A stretch of 64,000 nt of DNA, from assembly GCA_023421505.1 (NCBI GenBank), contig JAEZTJ010000078.1, positions 1 through 64,000 on the forward strand, given 5' to 3'. The notes below the pieces were generated by a model. The model had not been told where the DNA came from, did no database searches, and saw nothing but the letters and a program-made list of their open reading frames with translations. Source of the DNA: Bacillota bacterium. Lineage in GTDB: Bacteria; Bacillota; Clostridia; Lachnospirales; Lachnospiraceae. The position numbers were made by a program, and so were the translations under genes. This document shows positions 1-9,198 of the stretch, piece after piece (the first letter of the stretch is position 1; each line of letters begins with the position of its first letter).

Positions 1-1
1 T

Positions 2-88
2 GAAGATGTTTTTGAGCCTAATTTTTATTTCGATATTTTCAAGGTTCAAACTCCGGAAATTATTCCGGATAAAAATATATGCAGATGA
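2..88 (+). CDS. Possible C-terminal end of a truncated ORF
   Basis: An open frame runs in from the window edge for 28 codons to a TGA at 86-88. Its composition is plausible for coding (FDIFKVQTPEIIPDK). No start is visible, and a small hairpin (AGCCGC-tta-GCGGCT) follows. I do not recognise the family. It may belong to the same decayed region as the next entry, so it could be a remnant rather than a live gene. Confidence 0.25.
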   Translation, partial: EDVFEPNFYFDIFKVQTPEIIPDKNICR

Positions 89-138
89 TGCAGTAGCCGC
101 TTAGCGGCTCCTGCTGAGCAAGCATTAATTATTACGGA

Positions 139-428
139 ATGTCCTTCAATCCATTTGATAAGGAGATTGCCACAAAGAATGCATTTTTGACAAATGACAT
201 GAAAGAAATGAACAGACGTCTTGACTTTTCCGGAATAACCCGGGGATTGAAGTGTTTACAGCGGAAGCCGGGCAGAGAAAGACCTTTTCCTTAAGGTATT
301 TCAGCGAGCGGCTTAACACAAATATCACAAATTTCAGTTATATCCGTCTTTCCACTGTAATCACAATCGAATTTTACCAGCAGTTATACATCAGTCTGGG
401 ACAGGATGCCTCTTATCGGAAATCCTAA
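139..428 (+). pseudogene. Frameshifted remnant of an unrecognised gene
   Basis: Two adjacent plus-strand frames read as one protein if a frameshift near 262 is corrected. The first begins MSFNPFDKEIATKNAFL from an ATG at 139. The second continues through FTAEAGQRKTFSLRYFSERL and ends at a TAA at 426-428. Residue composition is protein-like in both parts and out of character for random AT-rich DNA. I do not recognise the family, and no clear ribosome binding site precedes the ATG. The call rests on reading-frame continuity only. Confidence 0.3.
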
Positions 429-481
429 TGGTTATTAATTGAATTTTATTCTATTACTTATTTAATTTTAGAATTTAGCCT

Positions 482-1042
482 CTACTTAGATAATGTCTTT
501 GAACATCCGCTGCAGCCACTGCATTGATTGGAAGAATCCTTATTAGGCGTTACATCAAGCTGATAATTCATCATTGTTTCCAGAAGGCATACTGCATTTG
601 CAGCAATGCCAAGCCCGGCACCGGTAAAGCCAAGCCCTTCCTCTGTAGTTGCCTTAATATTAACTCTATCCTCTTCAATTTCAAGTGCTTTCGCAATATT
701 TTTAACCATTTCGGGCAGATACGGTGACAGCTTAGGCTTCTGGGCAATTATTGTTGCATCGATATTTTCTATTATATAAAGCTTATCTTCAATTAACCTC
801 TTCACTCTTTTTAGCAGTTCAATACTACTGATTCCCTTATATTCAGCAGCTGTATCCGGAAAATGCTTGCCGATATCTCCAAGTGCAGCAGCTCCGAGCA
901 GTGCATCCATGATCGCATGGATCAATACATCTGCATCAGAATGGCCTAATAAGCCTTTTTCATAAGGAATAGTGACTCCCCCCAGAATGAAAGCTCTTCC
1001 TTCTACTAATTGATGAACATCATAACCTGAACCAATTCTCAT
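482..1042 (-). CDS. ispF: 2-C-methyl-D-erythritol 2,4-cyclodiphosphate synthase
   Basis: IspF converts CDP-methylerythritol 2-phosphate to the cyclic diphosphate in the cytosolic MEP isoprenoid pathway. The N-terminus MRIGSGYDVH carries the metal-binding Asp and His, GHSDADVLIHAI carries the third metal ligand region, and GFTGAGLGIAA is typical of the C-terminal substrate region. The start has a good ribosome binding site (AGGAGATTACTAGC). The protein is 186 residues, while the family is usually about 155-160. The excess is a C-terminal tail after about residue 158 that ends in a CSGCSGC cluster. No other MEP gene is adjacent. Identity is secure; the role of the tail is unknown. Confidence 0.95.
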   Translation of the reverse strand: MRIGSGYDVHQLVEGRAFILGGVTIPYEKGLLGHSDADVLIHAIMDALLGAAALGDIGKHFPDTAAEYKGISSIELLKRVKRLIEDKLYIIENIDATIIAQKPKLSPYLPEMVKNIAKALEIEEDRVNIKATTEEGLGFTGAGLGIAANAVCLLETMMNYQLDVTPNKDSSNQCSGCSGCSKTLSK

Positions 1043-1293
1043 GCTAGTAATCTCCTATCTATGATAATATTACAGCCTGCGACCCTTATCCTAATAATTT
1101 TGATGGTTTTCATGCGTAATATCCTATTAATTTTTATATTTAGTGTTACGGATAGCACAACTGATTGACGGTATAAGCTGCTTCTTAATAACTATCCACT
1201 AATCCTTATTATAATGGATTAATTAGATTTAATCCAGAACGATTTTCTTTTATTCTTAATCTCGGATGGATGTCTGATTATGTCACAGGATTC

Positions 1294-1323
1294 AAAAACA
1301 GCAATAATCGTAGATTATTGCTG
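1294..1323 (-). terminator. Intrinsic terminator of the tRNA pair
   Basis: A perfect 11-bp stem, CAGCAATAATC / GATTATTGCTG, with a 3-nt loop is followed on the minus strand by five T residues. It lies just downstream of the two minus-strand tRNA genes. Confidence 0.75.
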
Positions 1324-1339
1324 TCTCTAATATTTATCA

Positions 1340-1413
1340 TAGCGAAGGACGGATTTGAACCGCCGACACCGCGGGTATGAACCGCGTGCTCTCGCCAGCT
1401 GAGCTACTTCGCC
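1340..1413 (-). tRNA. tRNA-Met (CAU)
   Basis: The minus strand folds as a full cloverleaf: acceptor GGCGAAG / CUUCGCU (first pair G-U), D stem GCUC/GAGC, anticodon stem CGCGG/CCGCG with loop UUCAUAC, and T arm GGCGG-UUCAAAU-CCGUC. The anticodon is CAU. The anticodon stem lacks the three consecutive G-C pairs of an initiator, so an elongator Met tRNA is favoured. A lysidine-modified Ile2 tRNA cannot be excluded by eye. CCA is not encoded. Confidence 0.9.
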
Positions 1414-1439
1414 TTATTCTTTATTACTTTTCAGTAAAA

Positions 1440-1512
1440 TGGGACCTATAGGGCTCGAACCTATGACCCTCTGCTTGTAAGGCAGATGCTCTCCCAGCTG
1501 AGCTAAGATCCC
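1440..1512 (-). tRNA. tRNA-Val (UAC)
   Basis: The cloverleaf is complete on the minus strand: acceptor GGGAUCU / AGGUCCC, D stem GCUC/GAGC, anticodon stem UCUGC/GCAGA with loop CUUACAA, and T arm AUAGG-UUCGAGC-CCUAU. The anticodon is UAC, reading Val codons. CCA is not encoded. It lies 26 bp upstream of tRNA-Met, so the two probably share a transcript. Confidence 0.9.
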
Positions 1513-1717
1513 TTTCGAAAAGTACTTTTTTATTATATTCATTCACAGGCGCTTTGTCAATAGCACTTTGTTCAATTCTTTGAATTTTATATAAAATAAA
1601 AACAATAATGCTGAGAAACAAGCGCCTCCTTGAAATGATAATATCATAACAGAGTAAACACATTCATAAATATATTCCTAAGCTAATATATGTTATATAT
1701 CCAAAAAGCTAGATCTT

Positions 1718-3958
1718 TTATAATAATAAGTCAGATAGCTTCCCCTCATACACAATGTCCAATTCATGCAATGCACGCGTGATTGCTACATACAATAGTT
1801 TTGCATCCCCATCACTTAATCGATAGCTTTTCTCATCCGGATTCCAGATAATAACCACATCGAATTCAAGACCCTTGGTCATATGAATTGGCAGGACCAT
1901 AATACCGTTTTGGAAGGTCGTTTTCTCAATATCTGTATCAGGCTGCTCAATGGGTACCTTATCCTTCAATTGTTCTTTTACTTTTAGCGTCTCCTCTATG
2001 GTACGACATATTACTGCAATCGTATCATAACCGGCTCTGCGAGCATTTAAAATGATATCAACCGTATCCGCTATCCTCTGTTGTTCATTCATTGCATTTA
2101 ACAGAGAGACTTCCTTACCATGCCTTATGATGGGCTCAATATCATAGGTTTTAAAGCTGCACTTTTTTAATACTTTACTGGCATAATTCGATATTTCAAC
2201 TGTGTTACGATAACTTTTTGCCAAACAATAAAACCTATCTTTATTAGGAAGAAATACCTCCTGCTTAAGGGTCTCCCAATCATTCATACCTGTATTATAA
2301 TATATATTTTGTGAGACATCTCCCATGATAGTATAGGTACAGTTCTTAAAAAGCTTCTTAAAAAGATAAAAAAGCAATACACCAAAGTCTTGCGCCTCAT
2401 CGATAATAATATGACTCACATATTCATAATCCTTCGTTTTCTTCAGTCTTTTCTTGATATAGTTAAGCATACCCAGATCATAAATATCCAGCTTCTTATT
2501 TAGAAAATCTGATAGGATAAGCTCTAAGTCCTTCTGTTCAGGAAGGAATAGCTTCTTATCTCTATAATCACTCCGTTTTTTTGATAAATCTATTAGAAAT
2601 TCCTTGTAAACCTCTGTTATATTATACTTTTTATTACGACTTCCAAAATACTCCTTATATTTGTTAACCTCTGCTTTTGTCTCCTCCTTACTTTTCCTGT
2701 TCTCCTCATTGATATATGCTATCTTTTCTGTAAGGCGTTTATTTAGCATGGTAATCTTCTCCTGTAAGGGAAGCTCCTCAAAAAAACTCAGGAAATATAA
2801 TATATCTTCCTTAGACATGAGAATACTGTTATGATAACGTACTGCTTCCTTATTTACCGCAGCAAGCTCAAACTGCTTCATATATTCTTCTAATGCTTTG
2901 ATAAATAAGGTAGAGCCCTTAAAGCTTACCTGCTCCGATGTATTTTTCGTAGACTTTATTGTTTGTAGCTTCGTAAAGTTATTAGCAAACGAGTATTTAT
3001 TCTTTTTATAATCAAAGTCCTTATCCAGAAGAGTTAACAAAAATTCTTCCATTGTCATCTGATTCACATTATATACATCAAGATTTGGCAGTACACCGGT
3101 GATATAATTGAGAAGCATTTTATTGCTGCCAATGATATAGAATTCATCCGGTCTGAATTTATCCTTATAGTTATAAAGAATATAAGAAATTCGATGCATC
3201 GCTACGGTTGTCTTTCCGCTGCCGGCTACTCCTTGAACGATAACACTATGCCAGGGTGAATCACGTATAATCATATTTTGTTCTTTTTGAATGGTAGCAA
3301 TGATCTCACCCAGCACTACTTCTTTATTTTTACTTAAGTATTTGGTTAGAAATTCATCATTAGCTATAACATTCGAATCATAAAAATCTATTAGCTTGCT
3401 ATCAGAAATCTCAAAGGTCCTTTTCAAATTCAATAGTATATCTATCGTTTCACCGGATGGTGTCTGGTAAGAGCTTTCCCCTATGTCACTATCATAATAG
3501 ATCGTTGATACCGGGGCTCTCCAATCTACAATTAAATTTTCTGCGATGTTTTTTCTAATACCATTTTTACCGAGATATAAGGAAAAAGTCTCATTTTCTT
3601 TTATTTCTTTATAATCGATCCGACCAAAATAGGGCTTTTTTATTGCTAAAAGATTTTTATTTAAAAGCCGCTTCATCATAGACCTCATATCAAGCCCAGT
3701 AACAAGCTCATTATGAAGCTCTGGATTATTTGATCTGTAATTATCATAAAGTTCCTTCGTCTCAGCACTGATTTCACTATATTTTTTAAAGTAATCATCT
3801 ATATTATGCTGTATTATCTGCACGCAGTTTTGAAGGTGATGTTCCTCCCTTTTCCACTCCTCAGACTGATTTAAATTCTGTCCTTGCAATAATGTCTCAT
3901 CCTGTGGCTTCTCCTGTGCCTTTTCCTGTTGCTTTTGTAAATTAAGTATTTCCTGCAT
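1718..3958 (-). CDS. HelD-like UvrD-family helicase/ATPase
   Basis: This is a superfamily 1 ATPase of the HelD type. That family binds RNA polymerase and recycles stalled complexes in Gram-positive bacteria. The sequence shows a Gln/Glu-rich coiled N-terminus of about 70 residues, Walker A GVAGSGKTTVAMHR near residue 243, Walker B DEAQDF near residue 520, and a C-terminal MTKGLEFD...LLYVAITRA block typical of UvrD motifs V and VI. Length (746 residues) matches HelD proteins. The ribosome binding site GAGAGGAG precedes the ATG. It could alternatively act in DNA repair like other UvrD members, but the long N-terminal arm favours the HelD branch. Confidence 0.85.
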   Translation of the reverse strand: MQEILNLQKQQEKAQEKPQDETLLQGQNLNQSEEWKREEHHLQNCVQIIQHNIDDYFKKYSEISAETKELYDNYRSNNPELHNELVTGLDMRSMMKRLLNKNLLAIKKPYFGRIDYKEIKENETFSLYLGKNGIRKNIAENLIVDWRAPVSTIYYDSDIGESSYQTPSGETIDILLNLKRTFEISDSKLIDFYDSNVIANDEFLTKYLSKNKEVVLGEIIATIQKEQNMIIRDSPWHSVIVQGVAGSGKTTVAMHRISYILYNYKDKFRPDEFYIIGSNKMLLNYITGVLPNLDVYNVNQMTMEEFLLTLLDKDFDYKKNKYSFANNFTKLQTIKSTKNTSEQVSFKGSTLFIKALEEYMKQFELAAVNKEAVRYHNSILMSKEDILYFLSFFEELPLQEKITMLNKRLTEKIAYINEENRKSKEETKAEVNKYKEYFGSRNKKYNITEVYKEFLIDLSKKRSDYRDKKLFLPEQKDLELILSDFLNKKLDIYDLGMLNYIKKRLKKTKDYEYVSHIIIDEAQDFGVLLFYLFKKLFKNCTYTIMGDVSQNIYYNTGMNDWETLKQEVFLPNKDRFYCLAKSYRNTVEISNYASKVLKKCSFKTYDIEPIIRHGKEVSLLNAMNEQQRIADTVDIILNARRAGYDTIAVICRTIEETLKVKEQLKDKVPIEQPDTDIEKTTFQNGIMVLPIHMTKGLEFDVVIIWNPDEKSYRLSDGDAKLLYVAITRALHELDIVYEGKLSDLLL

Positions 3959-3976
3959 AGTAAACTCCTCTCTTTA

Positions 3977-4753
3977 TCACGATCCAGTTGATTTATAATG
4001 CCGTACTCCAAGCTTCCAAAGTAACAGACTTGGAATTAAAAACAAGCATCCTAGTAAGGGAAAAAACAGATACCACCCATTATTTGAATGACCGGTCAAG
4101 TATAAAAACGGATAATACTGAAACATCGCATAAGGCACCAGATAGGTGCAAAAGCGTAATACCCCTTTCCCATAAATATTCAGTGGATATTCACCAAATT
4201 CACGTGCTCCGTCGGTTAAGACATTCATAAATTCCAGCCCTTCCAAGGTAAAGAAGCAAAGACTTGCATATATGATAAATAAGCATCCAAAGATAACTGT
4301 ACCACCAATCACCATAAGGATAATTGTTATAATCTTCTTTGGTGTCCAGGTGATTTGTGAAAACCTAATCCCATAGGCAAACATTACAATTGCCTGAATG
4401 ATTCTTCCTATGCGTGTAAATTCCATCTTACTTGATACCACTAATAAAATCGCTCTTCTCGGCCGTAGAAGAATTCTGTCAAATTCACCATTACCTATTA
4501 TTCCTGAAAACAAATCAAAGCCTCTCATAAAAAGCTCTGCCAAAGTAAAAGACATAAGTACTGTTGAAAAGCATAAAAGTACTTCACTAAAGCTATATCC
4601 CTTCACCTCATGAAAGCGACTAAATAAAAACAAAATACCAAGGTACACATTAAAGGAAATTAAAAACTGGCCTAAAACAGTGAGTAAAAAGGACACCTTA
4701 TACTGTATGGCACTTTTTAGGTGGAGTCCAAAAAATTTAAGATACAATCTCAT
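3977..4753 (-). CDS. ABC-2 type transporter permease (second subunit)
   Basis: A 258-residue membrane protein with about six hydrophobic segments, resembling the COG3694 permeases found beside a COG4587 permease and a COG4586 ATPase. That is exactly the arrangement here. The characteristic region GNGEFDRILLRPR follows the second membrane segment. The start was placed at 4753 because GGAGGTAAAT directly precedes that ATG; a longer in-frame reading exists but lacks a site. It probably pairs with the 5060-5893 product to export a lipid, peptide or sugar-linked substrate; the substrate is unknown. Confidence 0.8.
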   Translation of the reverse strand: MRLYLKFFGLHLKSAIQYKVSFLLTVLGQFLISFNVYLGILFLFSRFHEVKGYSFSEVLLCFSTVLMSFTLAELFMRGFDLFSGIIGNGEFDRILLRPRRAILLVVSSKMEFTRIGRIIQAIVMFAYGIRFSQITWTPKKIITIILMVIGGTVIFGCLFIIYASLCFFTLEGLEFMNVLTDGAREFGEYPLNIYGKGVLRFCTYLVPYAMFQYYPFLYLTGHSNNGWYLFFPLLGCLFLIPSLLLWKLGVRHYKSTGS

Positions 4754-4756
4754 ATT

Positions 4757-4954
4757 TACCTCCATCTGCTGCCAACCTCTGCGAATTTGGGCAGCGCACA
4801 AATTTGTAGGTTGAAAAATCTTTGATTTTTCAACCTAACCCCCAACTGCCGCCAAGCTGCGGCACAAATAGTGATAAAAAAGCTTGGAATGAGCACCGCG
4901 TGCTCATAATAAGGTTCTTCTAAAGTGTGAAGATGCTCTTTCTTCATAATAACA
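4757..4954 (-). repeat. Hairpin-rich spacer inside the exporter operon
   Basis: The spacer holds a perfect hairpin at 4808-4836 (13-bp arms AGGTTGAAAAATC / GATTTTTCAACCT, loop TTT), the local palindrome GAGCAC-gcg-GTGCTC and the short inverted pair TGCCGC/GCGGCA. An open frame crosses it but has no ribosome binding site and looks incidental. It may be remains of mobile palindromic elements or a transcript-processing region between the two permease genes. Confidence 0.5.
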
Positions 4955-5060
4955 TAACATGCCTGCCCTTTGAATTAGTTTGTGCTAAGCGTGTTTACAC
5001 GCTTTGAAGACTGCAGGCATAAACTTCCAAGTGAGAATTGTTCTTTTCAACAATTCTCAC
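4955..5060 (+). repeat. Double-hairpin repeat, family 1, copy A
   Basis: This copy begins TAACATGCCTGCCCTTTG, continues TTAGTTTGTGC, and ends in an inverted pair GAGAATTG...CAATTCTC. It matches copies at 43822, 44861, 44970 and 47359 along most of its length, with a diverged second hairpin. It lies directly after the stop end of the first permease gene. Confidence 0.8.
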
Positions 5061-5893
5061 TAACCGCCCTGTACGACAGCACGTTTTAAGGCTGCTTTGG
5101 TAAGACATCTGCCAAGCCAGATTAATACCAGTGCCCAAAACAATTGAAATGCTATTTTACTTAATATATCCACCCCTGCTATATTACCGGAATAGATGCG
5201 GAAGGGGATATTCTGCATAGCCGCAAAGGGCAGAAGCTCTGCCACTTGCCTAATACCCTCCGGGAAAAATGGAAGCGGTACAACAGCACCGCCTAATAAT
5301 TCAACTAAGGAAACGGCAAATAAACGTATTCCAGACGGGGAATAAGTAAAAAAGGTTATGATATAAACTAACATGCAGAAGGCTATCACATTAACAAAGC
5401 CAAGTGCTAAGGTTATAAGAAAACCAGCAGCTGCAAAGGTATTAGAGGGAAGCCGCATCCCATAGGGTACAGGCAATATGGCAGCAAATAGAATGATCGG
5501 CAGGCACCGCAGTACTGCTTTTGATAGCCTATTTGCCATACTTCGAAAGAACCACATATAATACAAATCAACAGGTCTGCATAGCTCATATGCGATACCG
5601 CCTTCAACGATGATCTGAAAGATATCATTTTCTAAGATCCACATTACAAAAAGAGCTAACAAAGACTGCTGCAGCCATATATAGGTACTTACTTCACTAA
5701 ATTTCATCGGAAAGGCTACTTTATTCACTTCATAAAAGGCTCGAAAAATCAATAGCTGCATTATTCCCCATACAAATTGGGTAACGATCCCTGATGCAGC
5801 CGCCGCACGGTACTGAAGTCCTGCTGTAAATCTCATCCGAAAAAAGGCTAAATATTTACGACTCATTTTATTTCTTTTAAATTCCTTCTCCAA
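5060..5893 (-). CDS. ABC-2 type transporter permease (first subunit)
   Basis: A 277-residue integral membrane protein with about six segments, of the COG4587 type. The region WILENDIFQIIVEGGIAYEL and the following RPVDLYYMWFFRS are typical of ABC-2 exporter permeases of this group. The start is probably a TTG at 5893 behind GAGGAG; an ATG about 27 nt further in is the alternative. It lies downstream of the ATPase gene (108 bp gap) and upstream of the second permease, giving a complete ATPase-permease-permease exporter. Substrate unknown. Confidence 0.8.
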   Translation of the reverse strand: MEKEFKRNKMSRKYLAFFRMRFTAGLQYRAAAASGIVTQFVWGIMQLLIFRAFYEVNKVAFPMKFSEVSTYIWLQQSLLALFVMWILENDIFQIIVEGGIAYELCRPVDLYYMWFFRSMANRLSKAVLRCLPIILFAAILPVPYGMRLPSNTFAAAGFLITLALGFVNVIAFCMLVYIITFFTYSPSGIRLFAVSLVELLGGAVVPLPFFPEGIRQVAELLPFAAMQNIPFRIYSGNIAGVDILSKIAFQLFWALVLIWLGRCLTKAALKRAVVQGG

Positions 5894-6001
5894 CCAATCA
5901 TCTCCTCATTTTATCGGGACACTTGACCCATTTCTGTAAGAATTCAATATTTTCGGGCATGCCAAAATTCCCTCTAATAGCTAGCGGGAAGTTTTCACCT
6001 A

Positions 6002-6976
6002 TTAAATTTGATATTGATGATAAAGCTTAGCCACCAGCTCATCAATTGATGTTTCAGCTACCGAGATATCTTTTACCTCAACCTGTCTGGTTATATGATT
6101 GATTGCATCCGCTACCGATAATCTATTTAAATCAATATCAAAAGCGGCGATTTGATTACTGCCTGAGATCGGTTGCATTCCCTCGCAGGGTTTTATAGCC
6201 TCTCCGGAAAATTCTACGGTTAGACGTTTCGTCGTAGAGAATTGTTTACGGATACTTTCAAGATTACCGTCCATTAATATTTTTCCTTTGCCAATGAGTA
6301 TAATTCTCTTTGCAAGGGTCTCAATGTCCTGCATATCATGCGTGGTTAGGATAACGGTAACCTTATGCTCTCTATTTAATTCCAATATAAAATCTCTGAC
6401 AGCAAGCTTAGAGACAGCATCAAGACCGATCGTAGGCTCATCTAGAAATAATATTTTGGGGCTGTGAAGAAGAGAAGCAGCTATCTCGCAGCGCATCCGC
6501 TGCCCTAGTGAAAGCTGTCTGGCAGGCGTTCTGATCATCTGCTCCAGATTAAGTAACGTAACAAGTTCTTCAAGATTTCTGTGATAGGTTTGTGTTGGAA
6601 TACTGTAGATATCACGTAGCAGTTCAAAGGAATCAATAACAGGCACGTCCCACCATAGCTGGGATCGTTGTCCAAAAACAACGCCAATTTCTTTCACATG
6701 TGCTGTTCTTTCCTTCCAGGGAACTCTTCCGTTGATCATGCATTGCCCCTGCTCCGGTGTAAGAATGCCGCTAAGTACTTTGATTGTACTACTCTTTCCT
6801 GCACCATTGGGACCGATATACCCGACCATTTCACCTTCTTTAATCTGAAAGGAGATATCATCGAGTGCTTTGATACATTCATACTGCCTATGAAGCAAGG
6901 CCCTGAATGCTTCTGAAAATCCGGCATTGCGCCGGCTTACCCTAAAGGTCTTAGAGATATGTTTTACTTCAATCAT
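6002..6976 (-). CDS. ABC exporter ATP-binding protein
   Basis: A 324-residue ATPase of the COG4586 type that energises the two ABC-2 permeases downstream. It shows Walker A GPNGAGKSSTIK, the Q-loop region GVVFGQRSQLWWD, signature LSLGQRMRCE, Walker B ILFLDEPTIGLD and the switch His in TTHDMQD, followed by a C-terminal regulatory segment of about 80 residues. The start at 6976 was chosen because AGGAGGATTT precedes it; 29 further upstream in-frame codons lack a site. The GQRSQLWWD motif is a hallmark of this exporter subgroup. Confidence 0.88.
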   Translation of the reverse strand: MIEVKHISKTFRVSRRNAGFSEAFRALLHRQYECIKALDDISFQIKEGEMVGYIGPNGAGKSSTIKVLSGILTPEQGQCMINGRVPWKERTAHVKEIGVVFGQRSQLWWDVPVIDSFELLRDIYSIPTQTYHRNLEELVTLLNLEQMIRTPARQLSLGQRMRCEIAASLLHSPKILFLDEPTIGLDAVSKLAVRDFILELNREHKVTVILTTHDMQDIETLAKRIILIGKGKILMDGNLESIRKQFSTTKRLTVEFSGEAIKPCEGMQPISGSNQIAAFDIDLNRLSVADAINHITRQVEVKDISVAETSIDELVAKLYHQYQI

Positions 6977-7131
6977 AAATCCTCCTGGTAGTAATATTTT
7001 TTCAAATATCTTGCCAAGCGACGGCGTACCTTTTAGTACGCTTTTTTTCTTAGATTTTGCCAAGAAAACCCGTGGTAAATATTCACTTAGTTGTAAATGG
7101 AAGTAAATTATAGCACTGTAAAATACTTACG

Positions 7132-8148
7132 TCAAGACATATACCGATCTAAAAAGTGTGAAATTTTCATTTCATACATGCTTGGATCTATGGTATAGGA
7201 AAGTCCATGACCAGCTCCTTCAACGATTAGCATTTCTTTATCTGATTTACAGGCGTTAAACACCTTGTAAACCATTTCTGTTGGAACAAAGGTATCATTT
7301 GCTCCATGAATAAAAAGAATTGGTAGCTTACTTTTCTCAACCTGTTTGACTGCCGAGGCTTCATAGAAGTTATAACCTGCCCTGATATCTGTAATTAGAC
7401 TGGTCAACGGAATAAAAGGAAAGCTTGGAAGGTGATATAGCTTACGAAGCTGATAAGTAAGCTCCACAGAAGCGGAGGAATATCCGCAGTCCTCTATAAT
7501 CGCTTTTACCTGAATCGGAAGCTCCTCCCCGCTTACCATCATAACAGTAGCTCCTCCCATTGACACGCCAAATAGGGCTATGCGCGAGTCTTCCCCGACC
7601 CGGTCAATTACCTTTTCAATCCATATCAAATAATCCATACGCTCCGGCCACCCAAAGCCTATGTAATCGCCTTCGCTCATACCATGTCCCCGCGCATCCG
7701 GCAGCAATACATTATAACCAAGCTTTTCATAAAAAAACTCAGCATAAATACCCATATCCTTGCCTCTCGAAGCATAGCCATGCGCTAGAATAACGGTGTT
7801 AGACGTTGGTTGTGCTGCCGGAATATAGTAACCGAATAACTGAAGGCCATCATAGGAGGTAATCAACCACTTTTCATATTGCTGATTCTCTACCCACACT
7901 GCACCCTTAAGCTCATTTAAAATATTTGCCTCTTCCTTTAAATTTTCATCTTTCTTTGTATTCTCATCCTTTGTATTCTCATCCTCTGTGTAGCTTCCGG
8001 TTATACCAAAGCTCTTCTGCAAATATAACTTATCATTTCGTTCGATAACAAGCGTGTAGAAATAAAAAGAGACTGCAATCAGCCCTATTATAATAACAAA
8101 TATCAAACAGCATATACCTATGATTAATCGTTTCTCCCAAGTTTTCAT
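7132..8148 (-). CDS. Membrane-anchored alpha/beta hydrolase
   Basis: A serine hydrolase of 338 residues. An N-terminal membrane segment (about residues 10-32) is followed by an acidic spacer rich in ENTKDEN repeats. The catalytic domain has HGYASRG, the nucleophile elbow GVSMGG, a likely acid Asp in HGANDTFVPTEM and the catalytic His in GAGHGLS. It resembles Gram-positive extracytoplasmic hydrolases of the YqkD/YfhR kind, so it is probably displayed outside the membrane. Substrate unknown. Ribosome binding site AGGAGGG is present. Confidence 0.82.
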   Translation of the reverse strand: MKTWEKRLIIGICCLIFVIIIGLIAVSFYFYTLVIERNDKLYLQKSFGITGSYTEDENTKDENTKKDENLKEEANILNELKGAVWVENQQYEKWLITSYDGLQLFGYYIPAAQPTSNTVILAHGYASRGKDMGIYAEFFYEKLGYNVLLPDARGHGMSEGDYIGFGWPERMDYLIWIEKVIDRVGEDSRIALFGVSMGGATVMMVSGEELPIQVKAIIEDCGYSSASVELTYQLRKLYHLPSFPFIPLTSLITDIRAGYNFYEASAVKQVEKSKLPILFIHGANDTFVPTEMVYKVFNACKSDKEMLIVEGAGHGLSYTIDPSMYEMKISHFLDRYMS

Positions 8149-8295
8149 AACAAAAGCCCTCCTAATTATTTATATTAGAAAGGGCCATTTCTCATGTCAG
8201 TTATATGTTTGCAAAGCATTTAAACAGATACCTATTATACAAAGGTTGTAGAATTTTAATCCCATCAGCATATTTCTATGTACAGACATTTAACC

Positions 8296-8880
8296 TTAAC
8301 CCTTTAAAGCAAGAAACTCCTTCGCAGTAAGATTAAACTCACCCAGGCTAAGCTTACCATTATCATAATGAATGATATTAATACATGTATTTTTCAGGAT
8401 AACCTTCCCTGTTCCGGTTTTACCCTCGCTGAGTACAGATAAAACAGAGTTTATAGAAGCTCCATGTGATACCATGATGATATTTTGTCCTTCAAATTGC
8501 TCCGCATACTTTTTAATACTTCGAAGCATTCGCTTGCATAATTTGTCCCAAGGCTCCTTATCATCCTTTTTGCCGGAAGCGTAAAATGCTTCTCTTTCAG
8601 CTGGGGTCATACCTGAAACCTTAGAAAAATCCCTCTCTGTAATATTTTCTTCAATAATAAGCTGTTCTGCTGATACAATTTGAGCAATAATTTCCGCTGT
8701 TTTGCTTGCCCGGCTCAGAGGACTTGTGATGACGGCTTTATAATTTTCTCCAGCCAAAGCCATTCCGCATTCCTTTGCCTGCTGTAGGCCATTGTCGTTT
8801 AGAGGTATATCTTCTCTTCCCTGAAATCTTCCTTGCATATTCCAATCGGTTTGACCATGTCTGACTAAAAATATCTTCAT
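8296..8880 (-). CDS. Histidine phosphatase family protein
   Basis: A 194-residue member of the phosphoglycerate mutase-like superfamily. The phosphohistidine motif LVRHGQTDWN is at residues 5-14, SPLSRASKTAEI holds the second catalytic Arg, and MVSHGASIN holds the second His. Such proteins act on small phosphorylated metabolites; some are alpha-ribazole phosphatases, others broad-specificity phosphatases. No cobalamin genes are adjacent, so the substrate is left open. The start has a GGAGAG site. Confidence 0.85.
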   Translation of the reverse strand: MKIFLVRHGQTDWNMQGRFQGREDIPLNDNGLQQAKECGMALAGENYKAVITSPLSRASKTAEIIAQIVSAEQLIIEENITERDFSKVSGMTPAEREAFYASGKKDDKEPWDKLCKRMLRSIKKYAEQFEGQNIIMVSHGASINSVLSVLSEGKTGTGKVILKNTCINIIHYDNGKLSLGEFNLTAKEFLALKG

Positions 8881-9128
8881 CTATACTCTCCGGTTCCTTC
8901 TTATTTATAATACCAGTGTAAACGTGTGGGTATCCTGTATGTCACTGTATTAGGTAGTATCAGAATTTGATATTTATTCTACATGATTATCTAATAAAAT
9001 TCTACTCAAAATATATGAAAAATTTTTCCTAATTCGTTTGGGAGTATTAACAAGACTATTTGCAATAGTTTTATGTACTACGAATGTTTCTAATTTGCAA
9101 GCAATCCATCCTGATTTTCATTAATTAG

Positions 9129-9144
9129 TTGTAATATATTACAA
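9129..9144 (+). promoter_or_regulatory. Perfect 16-bp palindrome upstream of trpB
   Basis: TTGTAATATATTACAA is its own reverse complement and ends 54 bp before the trpB start. The first six bases could double as a -35 element (TTGTAA) with TAAACT 17 bp further on. This is a candidate operator; the cognate regulator is unknown. Confidence 0.45.
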
Positions 9145-9198
9145 TTCTTGCTAAACTATAGTAAATTATTTATTCATACGTATACTAGGAGGATTTAT

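Noticed and set aside
1424..1663. 79-codon minus-strand ORF
   Set aside because: It runs through the whole tRNA-Val gene, has no ribosome binding site, and its C-terminal half is just translated tRNA.
4754..4947. 63-codon minus-strand ORF between the permease genes
   Set aside because: It is built from hairpins and a Gly/Arg-like composition; no family and no start signal. Treated as spacer.
9148..9198. Upstream extension of trpB
   Set aside because: The extra codons lack a ribosome binding site, while AGGAGG precedes the ATG at 9199, where family similarity also begins.
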